Source of the DNA: JAEUJZ01 sp964460115
GTDB lineage: Bacteria > Myxococcota_A > Polyangia > Palsa-1104 > JAEUJZ01
Assembly (NCBI GenBank): GCA_964460115.1
Contig: CAYWPR010000001.1
Location: 62,001-126,000, forward strand
Direction: 5' to 3'
DNA: 64,000 bases
Shown here piece by piece: positions 51,785 to 60,752 of this stretch. Numbering within the stretch: the stretch's first letter is position 1; every line of letters begins with the position of its first letter. The position numbers and the translations under genes are program-made. The notes below the pieces were generated by a model. The model was not told the origin of the DNA. It did not search any database and was given only the letters and a program-made list of their open reading frames with translations.

Positions 51785-51941
51785 CCTTTCGCTTGTGTCC
51801 GTTCAGTGATGGACTGTTGCCCAGGTCCCTACCGACTGCAAGGTTCAATCATGGCGTAGAGCACCCTGCGCCCCAGGACCGGCGGCGCCATGTAGTCCAT
51901 CCCTTTCCATCGGCCATCAGGTGGACTAAAGTTCCGCGCCC

Positions 51942-53333
51942 ATGGATACCGTCTCAGAATTACTCGAAAATCGCCGCATTCGCGCTACTGAGGGGCTTGA
52001 TCGCAAGCACCGTTCTACCTTTGGGCAATTTTTTACACCGGCGCCTGTCGCTCAGTACATGGCATCGCTGCTGGAATTCACCTCCGCTGGGAAGATTCAT
52101 CTGCTCGACCCCGGTGCTGGCATCGGTTTGTTGACTGCCGCGGTTTCCCAAAGGGCCGCAGGTCGCAGCCTCATGGCGACTTGTTACGAGCTAGAACCGG
52201 GCTTCCAGCAAGGTCTGAAAGAGACGGTAGCGGCGTTGCCCAATGTCGAAGCTACCATCGAGAACCGAGACTTTATCGAGCATACCCTTCGGCTCCTGCT
52301 GGCCGGAGACAAGCCGGGCTTCACGCATGCGATTCTCAATCCACCCTACAAGAAAATAAATACTGCCTCATCACCTCGTCTGCTTGTGCGAAAGCTCGGG
52401 CTCGAAACAAGCAACCTCTACACCTGCTTTCTGGCTTGTACGATCGCCCTATGCGCACCGTCAGCCCAGGTCGTGGCCATCATTCCCCGCAGCTTCATGA
52501 ACGGCCAATACTTCAAGCCGTTTCGATACTGGCTCTTAGATCGCGTCGCCATTACACACATCCATGTCTTCGACAGTCGCGATCAGGCTTTCTCGGACGA
52601 TAAGGTGCTGCAAGAAAATGTCATCCTCCGCTTTGTAGTAGGAGGCAAGCAGGGAGCGGTTCAAGTGTCGGCCTCATATGACCAGCACTTCACTGATACT
52701 CAGCATCGGACGTGCGCTTTCTCGGAGATAGTTCAGCCAGGCGATGATGAACTCTTCATCCATGTTCCGGCGACGGATACTCCTGAAACCAATATTCTGC
52801 CGGGCTCTACCCTTCGTGAGCTGGGCTTGGATGTCTGCACTGGCCCGGTAGTGGACTTCCGGCTAAGGGATCATGTGCGGGCGATGCCTGAGAAGGGCAC
52901 AGTACCCTTGCTTTACGCCTCGCATTTTGTAAACGGTCGCATTGACTGGCCCCGTCAGGGTCGCAAGCCCAATGCCATCGTCAGAAATGAACAGACAGAG
53001 CGGTGGCTTATGCCGACGGGCTGTTACGTAGTTCTTCGTCGCTTCAGTTCAAAAGAAGAAAAGCGGCGAGTCGTAGCCTACCTGCTCGACGAAGGCGCTC
53101 TTTCAGATGAGATGGTGGGCTTTGAAAACCACCTCAACATCATCCATAAGGATCGGCATGGGCTGCCTACGGCTATCGCCCGCGGCCTCGCGGCCTACTT
53201 GAATTCGCAAGAGGTAGATGACTACTTTCGCACCTTCAGCGGGCACACGCAGGTCAATGCGACCGATCTGCGGCGTCTGCGGTATCCGAGCCTGGCGAAA
53301 CTCGAAAAGATGGGGAGAAACGCTCTTGCATAA
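51942..53333 (+). CDS. Type II DNA adenine methyltransferase, BsuBI/PstI family
   Basis: 463 residues. SAM motif I is LLDPGAGIG, the catalytic motif IV is NPPYKK (N6-adenine type), and QFFTPAPVAQYMASLLEF precedes motif I as in N6 methylases of the BsuBI/PstI group. It would methylate the host to protect it from the restriction enzyme encoded next, whose start lies inside this gene's end (8-bp overlap). It lies in the cargo region near attR and is read toward it. There is no controller (C) protein gene. Recognition sequence CTGCAG is expected for the family but not proven. Confidence 0.93.
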   Translation: MDTVSELLENRRIRATEGLDRKHRSTFGQFFTPAPVAQYMASLLEFTSAGKIHLLDPGAGIGLLTAAVSQRAAGRSLMATCYELEPGFQQGLKETVAALPNVEATIENRDFIEHTLRLLLAGDKPGFTHAILNPPYKKINTASSPRLLVRKLGLETSNLYTCFLACTIALCAPSAQVVAIIPRSFMNGQYFKPFRYWLLDRVAITHIHVFDSRDQAFSDDKVLQENVILRFVVGGKQGAVQVSASYDQHFTDTQHRTCAFSEIVQPGDDELFIHVPATDTPETNILPGSTLRELGLDVCTGPVVDFRLRDHVRAMPEKGTVPLLYASHFVNGRIDWPRQGRKPNAIVRNEQTERWLMPTGCYVVLRRFSSKEEKRRVVAYLLDEGALSDEMVGFENHLNIIHKDRHGLPTAIARGLAAYLNSQEVDDYFRTFSGHTQVNATDLRRLRYPSLAKLEKMGRNALA

Positions 53334-54270
53334 GAGAGTACAAGAAGCGCTCAGCATGCTGACTCAGATGGGCATGCCCCGGGCGCAGCAAAATGAGCGC
53401 TCGGCCCTCTGCTTACTAGCCATCGCAGGCATAACGCCAAAAATGAAATGGTCGGCGGCTGACGCGCAGCTCATCGGTATCACACCGATCATGGACTTCG
53501 CGTCCCAGCACTACATGGAAAAGCCCTATGCGCCCAATACGCGCGAGACGATCCGACGCCAGACAATGCACCAATTTTGCGACGCTGGCATCGCACTTTA
53601 TAACCCGGATAATCCGGGCCGTGCAGTGAACTCGCCGAACGCTGTCTATCAGATCTCCCCGGAGGCGTTGGCACTTGTTCGCACCTTCGGAACGAAGGGT
53701 TGGCAATCGGCGCTCATGCTGTTCCGGAAGCAGGGACTTAGCCTCGCTGAGAAGTATTCCGCGGCGCGCGCTATGAAGCACATCCCTTTAAAATGCGCCG
53801 ACGGGCAGACCGTTCACCTATCACCTGGTGAGCATAGCGAGCTCATTCGTCAGATCGTTGAGGTCTTCGGCGCGCACTATGCACCCGGCGGACGCTTGAT
53901 TTATGCCGGCGATACGGGTGAAAAGTGGGGCTACTTCGACAAAGCAGCGCTGGCCGAGCTTGGCGTTACGGTGGACACCCACGGCAAGATGCCGGATGCC
54001 GTGATCTACCAATCGGAAAAGGGCTGGCTCCTATTGTGTGAGGCAGTCACTAGCCACGGTCCGGTCGATGGCAAGCGCCGGGATGAACTCAAGCGATTGT
54101 TCAAGGCTTGCAAGGTTGGTCTTGTCTTTGTGACCGCCTTCCCGAGCCGTGCCGTGATGTCGAAATACCTCGGCGAAATCGCCTGGGAGACTGAGGTCTG
54201 GTGCGCTGATAACCCGTCGCACCTGATCCACTTCAATGGCGAGCGCTTCTTAGGACCCTATGATTCATAG
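53326..54270 (+). CDS. Type II restriction endonuclease, BsuBI/PstI family
   Basis: 314 residues from TTG 53326 (GGGGAG precedes it), similar to the 316 and 326 residues of BsuBI and PstI; ATG 53356 is an alternative. The C-terminal block GKMPDAVIYQSEKGWLLLCE, AVTSHGPVDGKRRDELKRL is the BsuBI/PstI catalytic signature. It cuts unmodified DNA, probably at CTGCAG. It is paired with the methylase at its 5' end and is the last gene before attR, hence cargo that may protect the host or the element from phages. Confidence 0.93.
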   Translation: MHKRVQEALSMLTQMGMPRAQQNERSALCLLAIAGITPKMKWSAADAQLIGITPIMDFASQHYMEKPYAPNTRETIRRQTMHQFCDAGIALYNPDNPGRAVNSPNAVYQISPEALALVRTFGTKGWQSALMLFRKQGLSLAEKYSAARAMKHIPLKCADGQTVHLSPGEHSELIRQIVEVFGAHYAPGGRLIYAGDTGEKWGYFDKAALAELGVTVDTHGKMPDAVIYQSEKGWLLLCEAVTSHGPVDGKRRDELKRLFKACKVGLVFVTAFPSRAVMSKYLGEIAWETEVWCADNPSHLIHFNGERFLGPYDS

Positions 54271-54427
54271 CCCCTATAGCCCCTACAAGCCCGGTGGTAT
54301 CGATATCTGCCGACCTAGATACTAATGCGTTGCACAACAATTTTGGTGCTTAGTTTCCGTCGGTGACACGTAGCCACTGTGCAACGCTGAGTTTTGCGCA
54401 CCCTCGAGAAAGTCGTCCCAACAACAG
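54271..54427. other. Right end of the element, no gene; candidate integrase arm sites
   Basis: 157 bp without a supported gene. It holds the inverted octamer GTTGCACA (54329-54336) and TGTGCAAC (54378-54385), matching those near attL, so it is likely the second arm-binding region of integrase. No terminator was seen after the endonuclease gene. Confidence 0.55.
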
Positions 54428-54474
54428 ATGGCATTCAAGAGGCCACGAGTTCGACTCTCGTCAGCTCCACTTAA
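54428..54474 (+). repeat. attR, 47-bp direct repeat
   Basis: Identical to 43871-43917. Only the 3' part of a tRNA is present (no acceptor 5' strand or D arm), so it is not a second tRNA gene. Confidence 0.95.
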
Positions 54475-54476
54475 AA

Positions 54477-54504
54477 CCCCGTCGGGAAACCCGGCGGGGT
54501 TTTT
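54477..54504 (+). terminator. Original chromosomal terminator of tRNA-Ala, now displaced
   Basis: CCCCGTCGGG pairs with CCCGGCGGGG (3-nt loop), then five T. It resembles the element copy at 43921-43947 but is separated from its tRNA by 10.6 kb. Confidence 0.85.
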
Positions 54505-54627
54505 CGTTTTTGGGGGTGGAATTGCAAGGGTTCGGCAGGGCAGCCATGGCATGGTGAGTTTTCGCACCGTGCAACATCTGAGAACGATTAGGTTTCTGCG
54601 CGGTTTCCAAAAAATGCTGGCGCTTTA

Positions 54628-54643
54628 TTGAACGGTCGTTAAA
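54628..54643. promoter_or_regulatory. Candidate TetR operator
   Basis: TTGAACGGTCGTTAAA is a 16-bp near-perfect palindrome (6 of 7 pairs around a central GT), 12 bp before the TetR start codon. AACGnnCGTT-like sites are usual for regulators of RND efflux operons. Confidence 0.6.
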
Positions 54644-54655
54644 TTTGGCTATCAA

Positions 54656-55378
54656 ATGTCGCAATCGCGACCTACAGCGGTGGAGACCTCCCCTCCTCAG
54701 GAAGCGCGACAGCGCATCGCTCGCGCCGCGTTTCGCCTGTTTGGGCAGAAGGGCTATTCGTGTACCTCGGTACAGGATATTGCCGAGGCGGCCGAAGTGC
54801 AGAAATCGATACTTTATTACTACTTTGGCAGCAAAGCCGGTCTTTACCAGTCGCTGTGCAGCGAAAGTCTGCACAGGCTGCGCGCCTTTTTGACGCAGGC
54901 TCTACGCGATGCCGGCCTGCCCTTAGACGATCTGACAAGCGGCATTGGCCAACTGCCTGCTGATGTCTCTTGCGAAAAGCTACTTGGAGCCCTGGCCGAA
55001 ACGCTGATTGCGCTGGCTCGTGACAACCGCGAACCGATGCGCTTTTTTTTGGCGCATATCTTTGCGCCCGATGGCGATCGTCCGCCGGCCAGCACGCAAG
55101 AGATGGAGCAGATGACTCCGCAACTCATCCACTATATAGGCCATGCGGGCATTGTACGCGGCGAGCTTTGCGGCGATCCCAGTGACTTAGAGCGGCTGCT
55201 GCTTGGCGCCGTACAGCACTCGATCATTCGCCATTTGCGGATCCCCGAAAAGGAGCCGCTGGCCGTGGGACTTGGGCAGCGCTTGGCTCGTACTGTATTG
55301 CGCGGCTTTTTGCCGCCTACTATAACCCCTCAGCCTACACAGCCAGCCGGCCTGTCAATAGAGGGGGGAGAATCATGA
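54656..55378 (+). CDS. TetR/AcrR-family regulator of the efflux operon
   Basis: 240 residues. The N-terminal HTH (RIARAAFRLFGQKGYSCTSV, QDIAEAAEVQKSILYYYFGS) is a full TetR domain; the helical C-terminal part senses an unknown ligand. Its stop overlaps the MFP start by 4 bp (ATGA), so it is cotranscribed with the pump and probably represses it through the palindrome 12 bp upstream. Confidence 0.93.
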   Translation: MSQSRPTAVETSPPQEARQRIARAAFRLFGQKGYSCTSVQDIAEAAEVQKSILYYYFGSKAGLYQSLCSESLHRLRAFLTQALRDAGLPLDDLTSGIGQLPADVSCEKLLGALAETLIALARDNREPMRFFLAHIFAPDGDRPPASTQEMEQMTPQLIHYIGHAGIVRGELCGDPSDLERLLLGAVQHSIIRHLRIPEKEPLAVGLGQRLARTVLRGFLPPTITPQPTQPAGLSIEGGES

Positions 55379-56613
55379 TCAGGATGACATACTTTCGTTT
55401 TCCACTTTTCGCTGATGCTGTACTGGCGCTGGCCGTGGGCACCATGGTCAGCGCCGGATGCCACCATGACAAGCAAGCGCAGGAAAAGCCGCCTGCAGCC
55501 ATTCCCAAACCCGTCGAAATTGCTCGCGTCGAGGTAACTCGCGCGGTGCAGCATACTTTCAGCGGGCGCCTGCCGATTACGGGCGAGCTTAAGCCCGTAC
55601 AAGAAGTCACCCTGAAGTCGCGCATCGGCGGCAACGTCGTCCTTTTAAATTTCGATGAGGGCGACTATGTCAAAAAAGGGGCGCTCATCGCCAAGATCGA
55701 AGCCACCAATCAGAACGCCCAGCTGCGTAGCAGCGCCGCTACGGTAGCGGTTGCCGAGGCCCAACTGGCGCGCGCCCACGCTGATCTGGAGCGGCTCAAA
55801 AACGACCTGAAGCGCGTCGAGATGCTCAGCGAAAAAGGCGCCGGCGATCAGAAGACTCTTGATGACACGCGCAGCGCCGTCAAGCTGGCCACGGTCGGAG
55901 TGCAAAGCGCGCAGGCGCAGCTTGAGCAGGCGCGCGCCTCGCGTGATTTGTCGCGCAATGCAGTCGGCGAAACTCGCTATGTAGCGCCGATTACCGGCGT
56001 GATCAGCCGCCGCGGCGTATCGCTGCACGAGTACGTCGATACGATGAAAAACCGCGACATCGTCACCATCGTCGACAATTCTGCGATGGAGCTTTTGGCG
56101 TCAGTGGCCGCTGACTTGGCGGGCGGACTCATCAAAGGGGCCAAGGTCGAATTTCAGGTCAAAACGCCGGCCCCGCGCGTACTTAGCGGCGAGGTCATCG
56201 CCGTCAACCCGACGGTTGATCCCCGAACTCGCACCATTCGTCTGCGCATTCGCATTCCCAACCCCGATGGTGTCCTCAAGGGCGGCATGTACGCCACCGG
56301 TTACGTCACCGTTGGTGGCGAACGCAAAGGCATCGGCGTTCCCACGATGTCTTTGCGCCAAGAAGCAGCCATGGACAATGAAGACGACAGCGATTCAAGC
56401 GATACGGCAGAGAAGCAAAGCGTGCTGTGGCGCGCACGCAACGGCGCCGTCGAAAAACTGGTGGTACGCACCGGCCTATCTGATGGAGATCTCGTCGAAG
56501 TGCTGGAAGGCGTACAGGCCGGAGATCAGGTGCTAATCAGTTCACCAAGCGGACTCAAACCGGGCCAGAAGGTGAACGTGCTAGAAGCTGCTTCGGCGGA
56601 CACAACCAAATAG
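55375..56613 (+). CDS. RND efflux periplasmic adaptor (membrane fusion protein)
   Basis: 412 residues. A signal sequence ends in lipobox VSAGC, so it is lipid-anchored. The core has a barrel-sandwich hybrid (ITGELKPVQEVTLKSRIGG and APITGVISRRGV), a long alpha-hairpin (LEQARAS and neighbours), and an HlyD/AcrA-like beta-barrel (GEVIAVNPTVDPRTRTIRLR). It links the RND pump to an outer-membrane channel. The next gene is the pump; no TolC-type gene follows. Confidence 0.94.
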   Translation: MIRMTYFRFPLFADAVLALAVGTMVSAGCHHDKQAQEKPPAAIPKPVEIARVEVTRAVQHTFSGRLPITGELKPVQEVTLKSRIGGNVVLLNFDEGDYVKKGALIAKIEATNQNAQLRSSAATVAVAEAQLARAHADLERLKNDLKRVEMLSEKGAGDQKTLDDTRSAVKLATVGVQSAQAQLEQARASRDLSRNAVGETRYVAPITGVISRRGVSLHEYVDTMKNRDIVTIVDNSAMELLASVAADLAGGLIKGAKVEFQVKTPAPRVLSGEVIAVNPTVDPRTRTIRLRIRIPNPDGVLKGGMYATGYVTVGGERKGIGVPTMSLRQEAAMDNEDDSDSSDTAEKQSVLWRARNGAVEKLVVRTGLSDGDLVEVLEGVQAGDQVLISSPSGLKPGQKVNVLEAASADTTK

Positions 56614-56655
56614 ACTTTTCGCTGCTCCTACACCGCGAGGTCAGGAGGATTTTTC

Positions 56656-59600
56656 GTGCTGTTATCTGATCTATCGATACGTCGGCCGGTCTTTATCACC
56701 ATGGTGATGCTCGGCTTCGTCGTGCTTGGACTTTTCGCACTGCGTCGCCTCAGCGTCGATGAATTTCCCAACGTCGATCTGCCGGTGGTCACCGTAACCA
56801 CCACTTGGCCCGGTGCCGGTCCGGAATCTGTCGAGACCGACATCTCTAAAAAGATCGAAGAAGCGCTCAATACCGTCCCGGGCGTCAAGCAAATCCAGTC
56901 GCAGTCGCTAGAGGGCGTTTCGAGCGTCGTCGTCCTATTTCACCTCAATGTAAAAATCAACGACGCGGCCAACGACGTCCGCGAAAAACTGTCACGATTG
57001 CGCGCCGACCTGCCGACCGACGCCAAAGATCCGCTGATCGAGCGCCTGGATCCTGGCGATCGGCCCATTTTGTCATTGGCCTTGTCCGCAGACAGTATGT
57101 CGCTGCGCGATCTGACCGAGCTTGCCGACGATGACATTCGCAAAAAACTGGAAAACGTGCCTGGCGTTGGCAAGGTGACGCTCGTCGGCGGCAGCAAGCG
57201 CGAGATCGAAGTGCTTTTGGATCCGGCGCGGCTGGATGCTCGCAATCTTTTACCGACCGACATCATCAACGCCCTAAAGTCGAGCAACCTCGACTTGCCG
57301 GCCGGGCGCATCGAGCGCGGTGCGCAGGAAACTTTGCTGCGCGTTGCCGGCCGCGTCCGCGACGTGCGGGACTTTACCGAATTGCCGCTGCGCATTCCCG
57401 GCGGCGCGGTCATTCGGCTTGGCGAAGTGGCCAAGATTCGCGATGGCGTCGAAGAAAAGCGCAGCGTTTCCCTTGTTGCCCACGGCCTGGCCCAAAGCAA
57501 CGGCCAAAATCCAGATTTTAACGTTCAGCAGACCGTGGCCCTGGAAATTCGCAAGCAGTCGGGCCAAAACACCGTCGATGTGGCCGATGCCGTAGCCGCA
57601 CGTTTGGACGACATCCGCCAAACTTTGCCCCCCGGCACCAAACTCGACATCGTCATCAACAACTCGATCTTTATTCGCGCCAGTATCAAACAAGTCGAGG
57701 AAGACCTGATTCTGGGCGCCATCTTGACGGTTTTTATCGTTTTTCTATTCCTGCAAAGCTGGCGTTCCACGGTCATCACCGGTCTGACCCTGCCCATCTC
57801 AGTCATCGGGGCCTTTACGGCCGTCTGGGCAGCCGGCTTCACGCTCAATCAGTTGACGCTGATGGCGCTGACCCTGGCCATCGGACTTTTGATCGATGAC
57901 GCCATCGTCGTGCGCGAAAACATTGTCCGCCACGCCGAGATGGGCAAAGACCATGTGCGCGCCGCCCGCGAAGGAACTAGCGAAATCGGACTGGCCGTCT
58001 TGGCCACTACGCTGTCGGTCGTCGCCGTGTTCGTTCCGGTCGCGTTTATGGGCGGCATCGTCGGGCGATTCTTCTTTCAATTCGGAATCACCATCTCAGT
58101 CGCCGTGCTTCTGTCGCTGTTCGTATCGTTCACCTTGGATCCGATGATGTCGTCGGTGTGGCCCGAACCGCACCACCATGGCAAACGCAATATCATCATG
58201 CGCATCATCGGCGGCTTTAATCGCGGCTTTGATGCCATGGCGCGCGGTTACCGCCATCTTATCGCCTGGGCATTGCGCCACCGGCTGGCCACCATCGCGC
58301 TGACCATTGTCGTATTCGTCGGCACCATGGCGCTTGGACCCCTCATCGGTTTTGCCTTCTTTCCCGATATAGACCGCGGCGAATTCATCGTGATGCTGCG
58401 AACTCCCGTCGGCAGCTCGCTAAACTACAGCGAAGGCAAAGCCAACGAAATGCTGCGCGCCATTCACCAAGATCCGGATGTCGCCTACACCTACACCACC
58501 ATCGGCGCCGGGGCCACCGGAACGGTCACCGAAGGACAAATCTTCGTCAAGCTGGCGGGGCGGCAAAAACGCTTGCGCTCGATCTTCAAAATTCGTCCCG
58601 AAATTCGCGAGCGCGTCAGCCAAATCGTCGATGTGGTAGCGGCGGTGGTCGATGCCGGCGGCATCGGCGGTCCACAATCGCCGCTGCAAATCAGTGTCAA
58701 AGGCACCAACTTAAAGCAGCTTGATGTGATGGCCAAAAAGGTGTTGGCCATCGTCGCCGCTACCCCCGGCGCGACCGACGTACAAATCAGTCAGGAAAAT
58801 ACCAAACCCGAGATACGCCTGCGCATCGACCGGCAGCGTGCAGCCGACCTTGGCGTCAACGTCTCGGAAGTGGCGACGACTTTGCGGGCCCTAGTCGCCG
58901 GCGAAGTCGCGGGAAACTTTGAAGACAAAAACGCCCGCACTTATGACATTCGAGTTCGCCTGCCTAACTCGGGTCGAGCGTCTAAAAAAGACATCGCACG
59001 GCTTTTTGTGCCCGGCGCGACGCGCCCCGATGGCACCCGCAACTTGGTCGCCGTGGATCAGGTGGCCGACCTTTTGGCCGGCGTCGGCCCGTCCAAAATC
59101 AATCGCATCGATCTATCGCGTGAGGTTCGCATCACCGGCGGCATTGAAGGTCGGCCGCTCGGTGACGTCAGCACCGACATCAAACGCGGCGTCGACAAAC
59201 TTGAGATGCCCGCCGGCTACAGCGTGGACATGGGCGGTCAAACCAAGGATCTGAAAGAAACGGTTGGCTACGTTCTAGAGACGCTGCTTTTGGCCATCGT
59301 TTTCATCTACTTGGTGCTGGCCTCGCAGTTTGAAAGTTTTCTGCAGCCCTTGGCCATCATGCTGTCGCTGCCGCTGTCGATGATCGGCGTCTTTTTGGCG
59401 ATGCTCGCGACGCGCGGCAATATGAACATCATGAGCATGATCGGCGTCATCATGCTTATGGGCCTTGTGACCAAAAACGCCATCTTGCTCATCGACAACG
59501 CCAACCAGCGCCGGGCCGAAGGGATGAGCCGCGCCGACGCGCTGATTACCGCCGGCGAAATTCGTCTGCGACCCATCGTCATGACCACTTTGGCCATGGT

Positions 59601-59925
59601 CTTTGGCATGTTGCCGCTCGGCATGGCCCTGGGCGAGGGATCGGAATTTCGCTCGCCCATGGCCCGCGCGGTCATCGGAGGACTCATCAGCTCGACGCTT
59701 TTGACCCTGGTCGTGGTGCCGGTGGTATACACCTACCTCGACGGGCTGGGGCACTTCATCGTGCGAGTCATCGGGGGCAGCAAACCGGAGAATCATGCGG
59801 CTGAAAATGCTGCGCCCGCAGCTTCTGAAGCCTCGGCGCCAACGCCTGCACTGACTGCGGCGCACCACTCTGGAGCCCAGGTCCCGTCTCTAGTCCCGCC
59901 GAGCTCAGAGCTCAATTCGCCGTAA
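56656..59925 (+). CDS. RND-family multidrug efflux pump, inner-membrane subunit
   Basis: 1089 residues, the usual size. The GTG start at 56656 is preceded by AGGAGG. SIRRPVFITMVMLGFVVLG begins helix 1. Proton-relay residues are the Asp pair in IGLLIDDAIVVRENI and the Lys in TKNAILLIDNANQRRAEGM. The two large periplasmic porter regions follow helices 1 and 7. It belongs to the AcrB/MdtB-like HAE1 group and exports an unknown drug or hydrophobic compound. The C-terminal 50 residues are Ala/Ser/Pro-rich and probably cytosolic. Confidence 0.95.
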   Translation: MLLSDLSIRRPVFITMVMLGFVVLGLFALRRLSVDEFPNVDLPVVTVTTTWPGAGPESVETDISKKIEEALNTVPGVKQIQSQSLEGVSSVVVLFHLNVKINDAANDVREKLSRLRADLPTDAKDPLIERLDPGDRPILSLALSADSMSLRDLTELADDDIRKKLENVPGVGKVTLVGGSKREIEVLLDPARLDARNLLPTDIINALKSSNLDLPAGRIERGAQETLLRVAGRVRDVRDFTELPLRIPGGAVIRLGEVAKIRDGVEEKRSVSLVAHGLAQSNGQNPDFNVQQTVALEIRKQSGQNTVDVADAVAARLDDIRQTLPPGTKLDIVINNSIFIRASIKQVEEDLILGAILTVFIVFLFLQSWRSTVITGLTLPISVIGAFTAVWAAGFTLNQLTLMALTLAIGLLIDDAIVVRENIVRHAEMGKDHVRAAREGTSEIGLAVLATTLSVVAVFVPVAFMGGIVGRFFFQFGITISVAVLLSLFVSFTLDPMMSSVWPEPHHHGKRNIIMRIIGGFNRGFDAMARGYRHLIAWALRHRLATIALTIVVFVGTMALGPLIGFAFFPDIDRGEFIVMLRTPVGSSLNYSEGKANEMLRAIHQDPDVAYTYTTIGAGATGTVTEGQIFVKLAGRQKRLRSIFKIRPEIRERVSQIVDVVAAVVDAGGIGGPQSPLQISVKGTNLKQLDVMAKKVLAIVAATPGATDVQISQENTKPEIRLRIDRQRAADLGVNVSEVATTLRALVAGEVAGNFEDKNARTYDIRVRLPNSGRASKKDIARLFVPGATRPDGTRNLVAVDQVADLLAGVGPSKINRIDLSREVRITGGIEGRPLGDVSTDIKRGVDKLEMPAGYSVDMGGQTKDLKETVGYVLETLLLAIVFIYLVLASQFESFLQPLAIMLSLPLSMIGVFLAMLATRGNMNIMSMIGVIMLMGLVTKNAILLIDNANQRRAEGMSRADALITAGEIRLRPIVMTTLAMVFGMLPLGMALGEGSEFRSPMARAVIGGLISSTLLTLVVVPVVYTYLDGLGHFIVRVIGGSKPENHAAENAAPAASEASAPTPALTAAHHSGAQVPSLVPPSSELNSP

Positions 59926-60610
59926 TCTGCATCTTGAAGCGGCCCGGCCCGGCTTTGGCACGAATCAGCAACTGATAATTGCCGGGCTGCGGCCGCACCA
60001 AATCAAACTGCAACGCATGCGGCGAATCTTTGCCCGATTGAAAGCTGAGCCCGGGCGAAAGCTCATAGTTAAAGGTGTCGCGCCCAATCATCGGGTGTGC
60101 CCCTTCATCGACCTGCAAAAATAGCAGGGTGAAGTTTGTCACTCCGCTGGCCAGCGTGAAATACCCATCGATATCGCCGTTTGGCTGTAGCAAAAAAGTG
60201 CCAAAGCCCATCGATATCGTGTTGTAGGCGATTTGCGAAATATCCGCCGTCGTAATTTTCAAATGGTCCACATCACCGCTGGAATCGTAGGCGGTCAAAA
60301 CCACCTGACCATCTAAATGCGCCAGCAGTCTGTATAAGCCGTTGCCCGCATCCTGCACTTCCAGCACGTCCGGCTGATCGCTGCGCACAAGCAAGGGCAC
60401 ATTGTTGCTCGAGCGGCTGGCGCGAACATCGACAAGGCCATCTACCGCGAAAAGCCGCTTTAGATCACAGCCGCCTATATCCGAAAGCGCGCCCCCGCAA
60501 TTGCTGACGTTAAATACCGCTTTGCCCAAATCTCCGGTATTCGCCGAGCTGCCGCAACCGCCTGACACGGCAGCCACTACCGCCAAAATTGCCAGCCCCC
60601 ACCGTCGCAA
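59912..60610 (-). CDS. Lipoprotein of unknown function, starting just after tRNA-Thr
   Basis: The frame continues through the tRNA gene upstream, so a longer start is unlikely. TTG 60610 gives MRRWGLAILAVVAAVSGGC, a good lipoprotein signal (lipobox SGGC), and 232 residues. The mature part is beta-rich (DISQIAYNTISMGFGTFLL, RDTFNYELSPGLSF) and resembles no family I know; it could be an Ig-like domain. The TTG is 14 nt past the tRNA 3' end with no clear Shine-Dalgarno, so the tRNA promoter may drive it. It converges on the RND gene with a 14-bp overlap. Confidence 0.65.
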   Translation of the reverse strand: MRRWGLAILAVVAAVSGGCGSSANTGDLGKAVFNVSNCGGALSDIGGCDLKRLFAVDGLVDVRASRSSNNVPLLVRSDQPDVLEVQDAGNGLYRLLAHLDGQVVLTAYDSSGDVDHLKITTADISQIAYNTISMGFGTFLLQPNGDIDGYFTLASGVTNFTLLFLQVDEGAHPMIGRDTFNYELSPGLSFQSGKDSPHALQFDLVRPQPGNYQLLIRAKAGPGRFKMQITAN

Positions 60611-60624
60611 ACTGCAAAAACTTG

Positions 60625-60696
60625 AGCCACTGCTGGGACTTGAACCCAGGACCTGCGGTTTACGAAACCGCTGCTCTACCGCTGAGCTACAGTGGC
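60625..60696 (-). tRNA. tRNA-Thr, anticodon CGT
   Basis: Acceptor GCCACTG/CAGTGGC, anticodon arm GCGGT-TTCGTAA-ACCGC and T arm CTGGGTTCAAGTCCCAG give a complete 72-nt cloverleaf. The anticodon CGT reads ACG. The discriminator is U and CCA is not encoded. Confidence 0.95.
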
Positions 60697-60708
60697 AAAA
60701 CATGCGGC

Positions 60709-60738
60709 AGTCTAGTCGGTCTGCCCGGGTAAGAGCAA
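60709..60738 (-). promoter_or_regulatory. Candidate sigma-70 promoter of tRNA-Thr
   Basis: On the minus strand TTGCTC (60733-60738), 18 nt, then TAGACT (60709-60714); the tRNA starts 12 nt further. Confidence 0.5.
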
Positions 60739-60752
60739 GCCCCAAAACAGCA

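Larger units (their letters stand above)
43871..54474. mobile_element. 10.6-kb integrated satellite-like element in tRNA-Ala(GGC)
   Basis: It is bounded by 47-bp identical direct repeats (43871-43917 and 54428-54474), the left one being the 3' end of tRNA-Ala. Order: integrase next to attL, a small unknown gene, divergent double-HTH regulator, D5-like ATPase, CHC2 primase, two small genes including a HTH, an unknown 328-residue protein, two HTH-type proteins (one resembling a small terminase) and a BsuBI/PstI restriction-modification pair next to attR. No capsid, portal, tail, lysis or large-terminase gene was found. The integrase-regulator-replication-cargo layout recalls phage satellites or PICI-like islands; satellite status is inference. 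Confidence 0.9.

Noticed and set aside
54428..54474. A second tRNA-Ala at the right end of the element
   Set aside because: Only the 3' half is present; it is the attR repeat.
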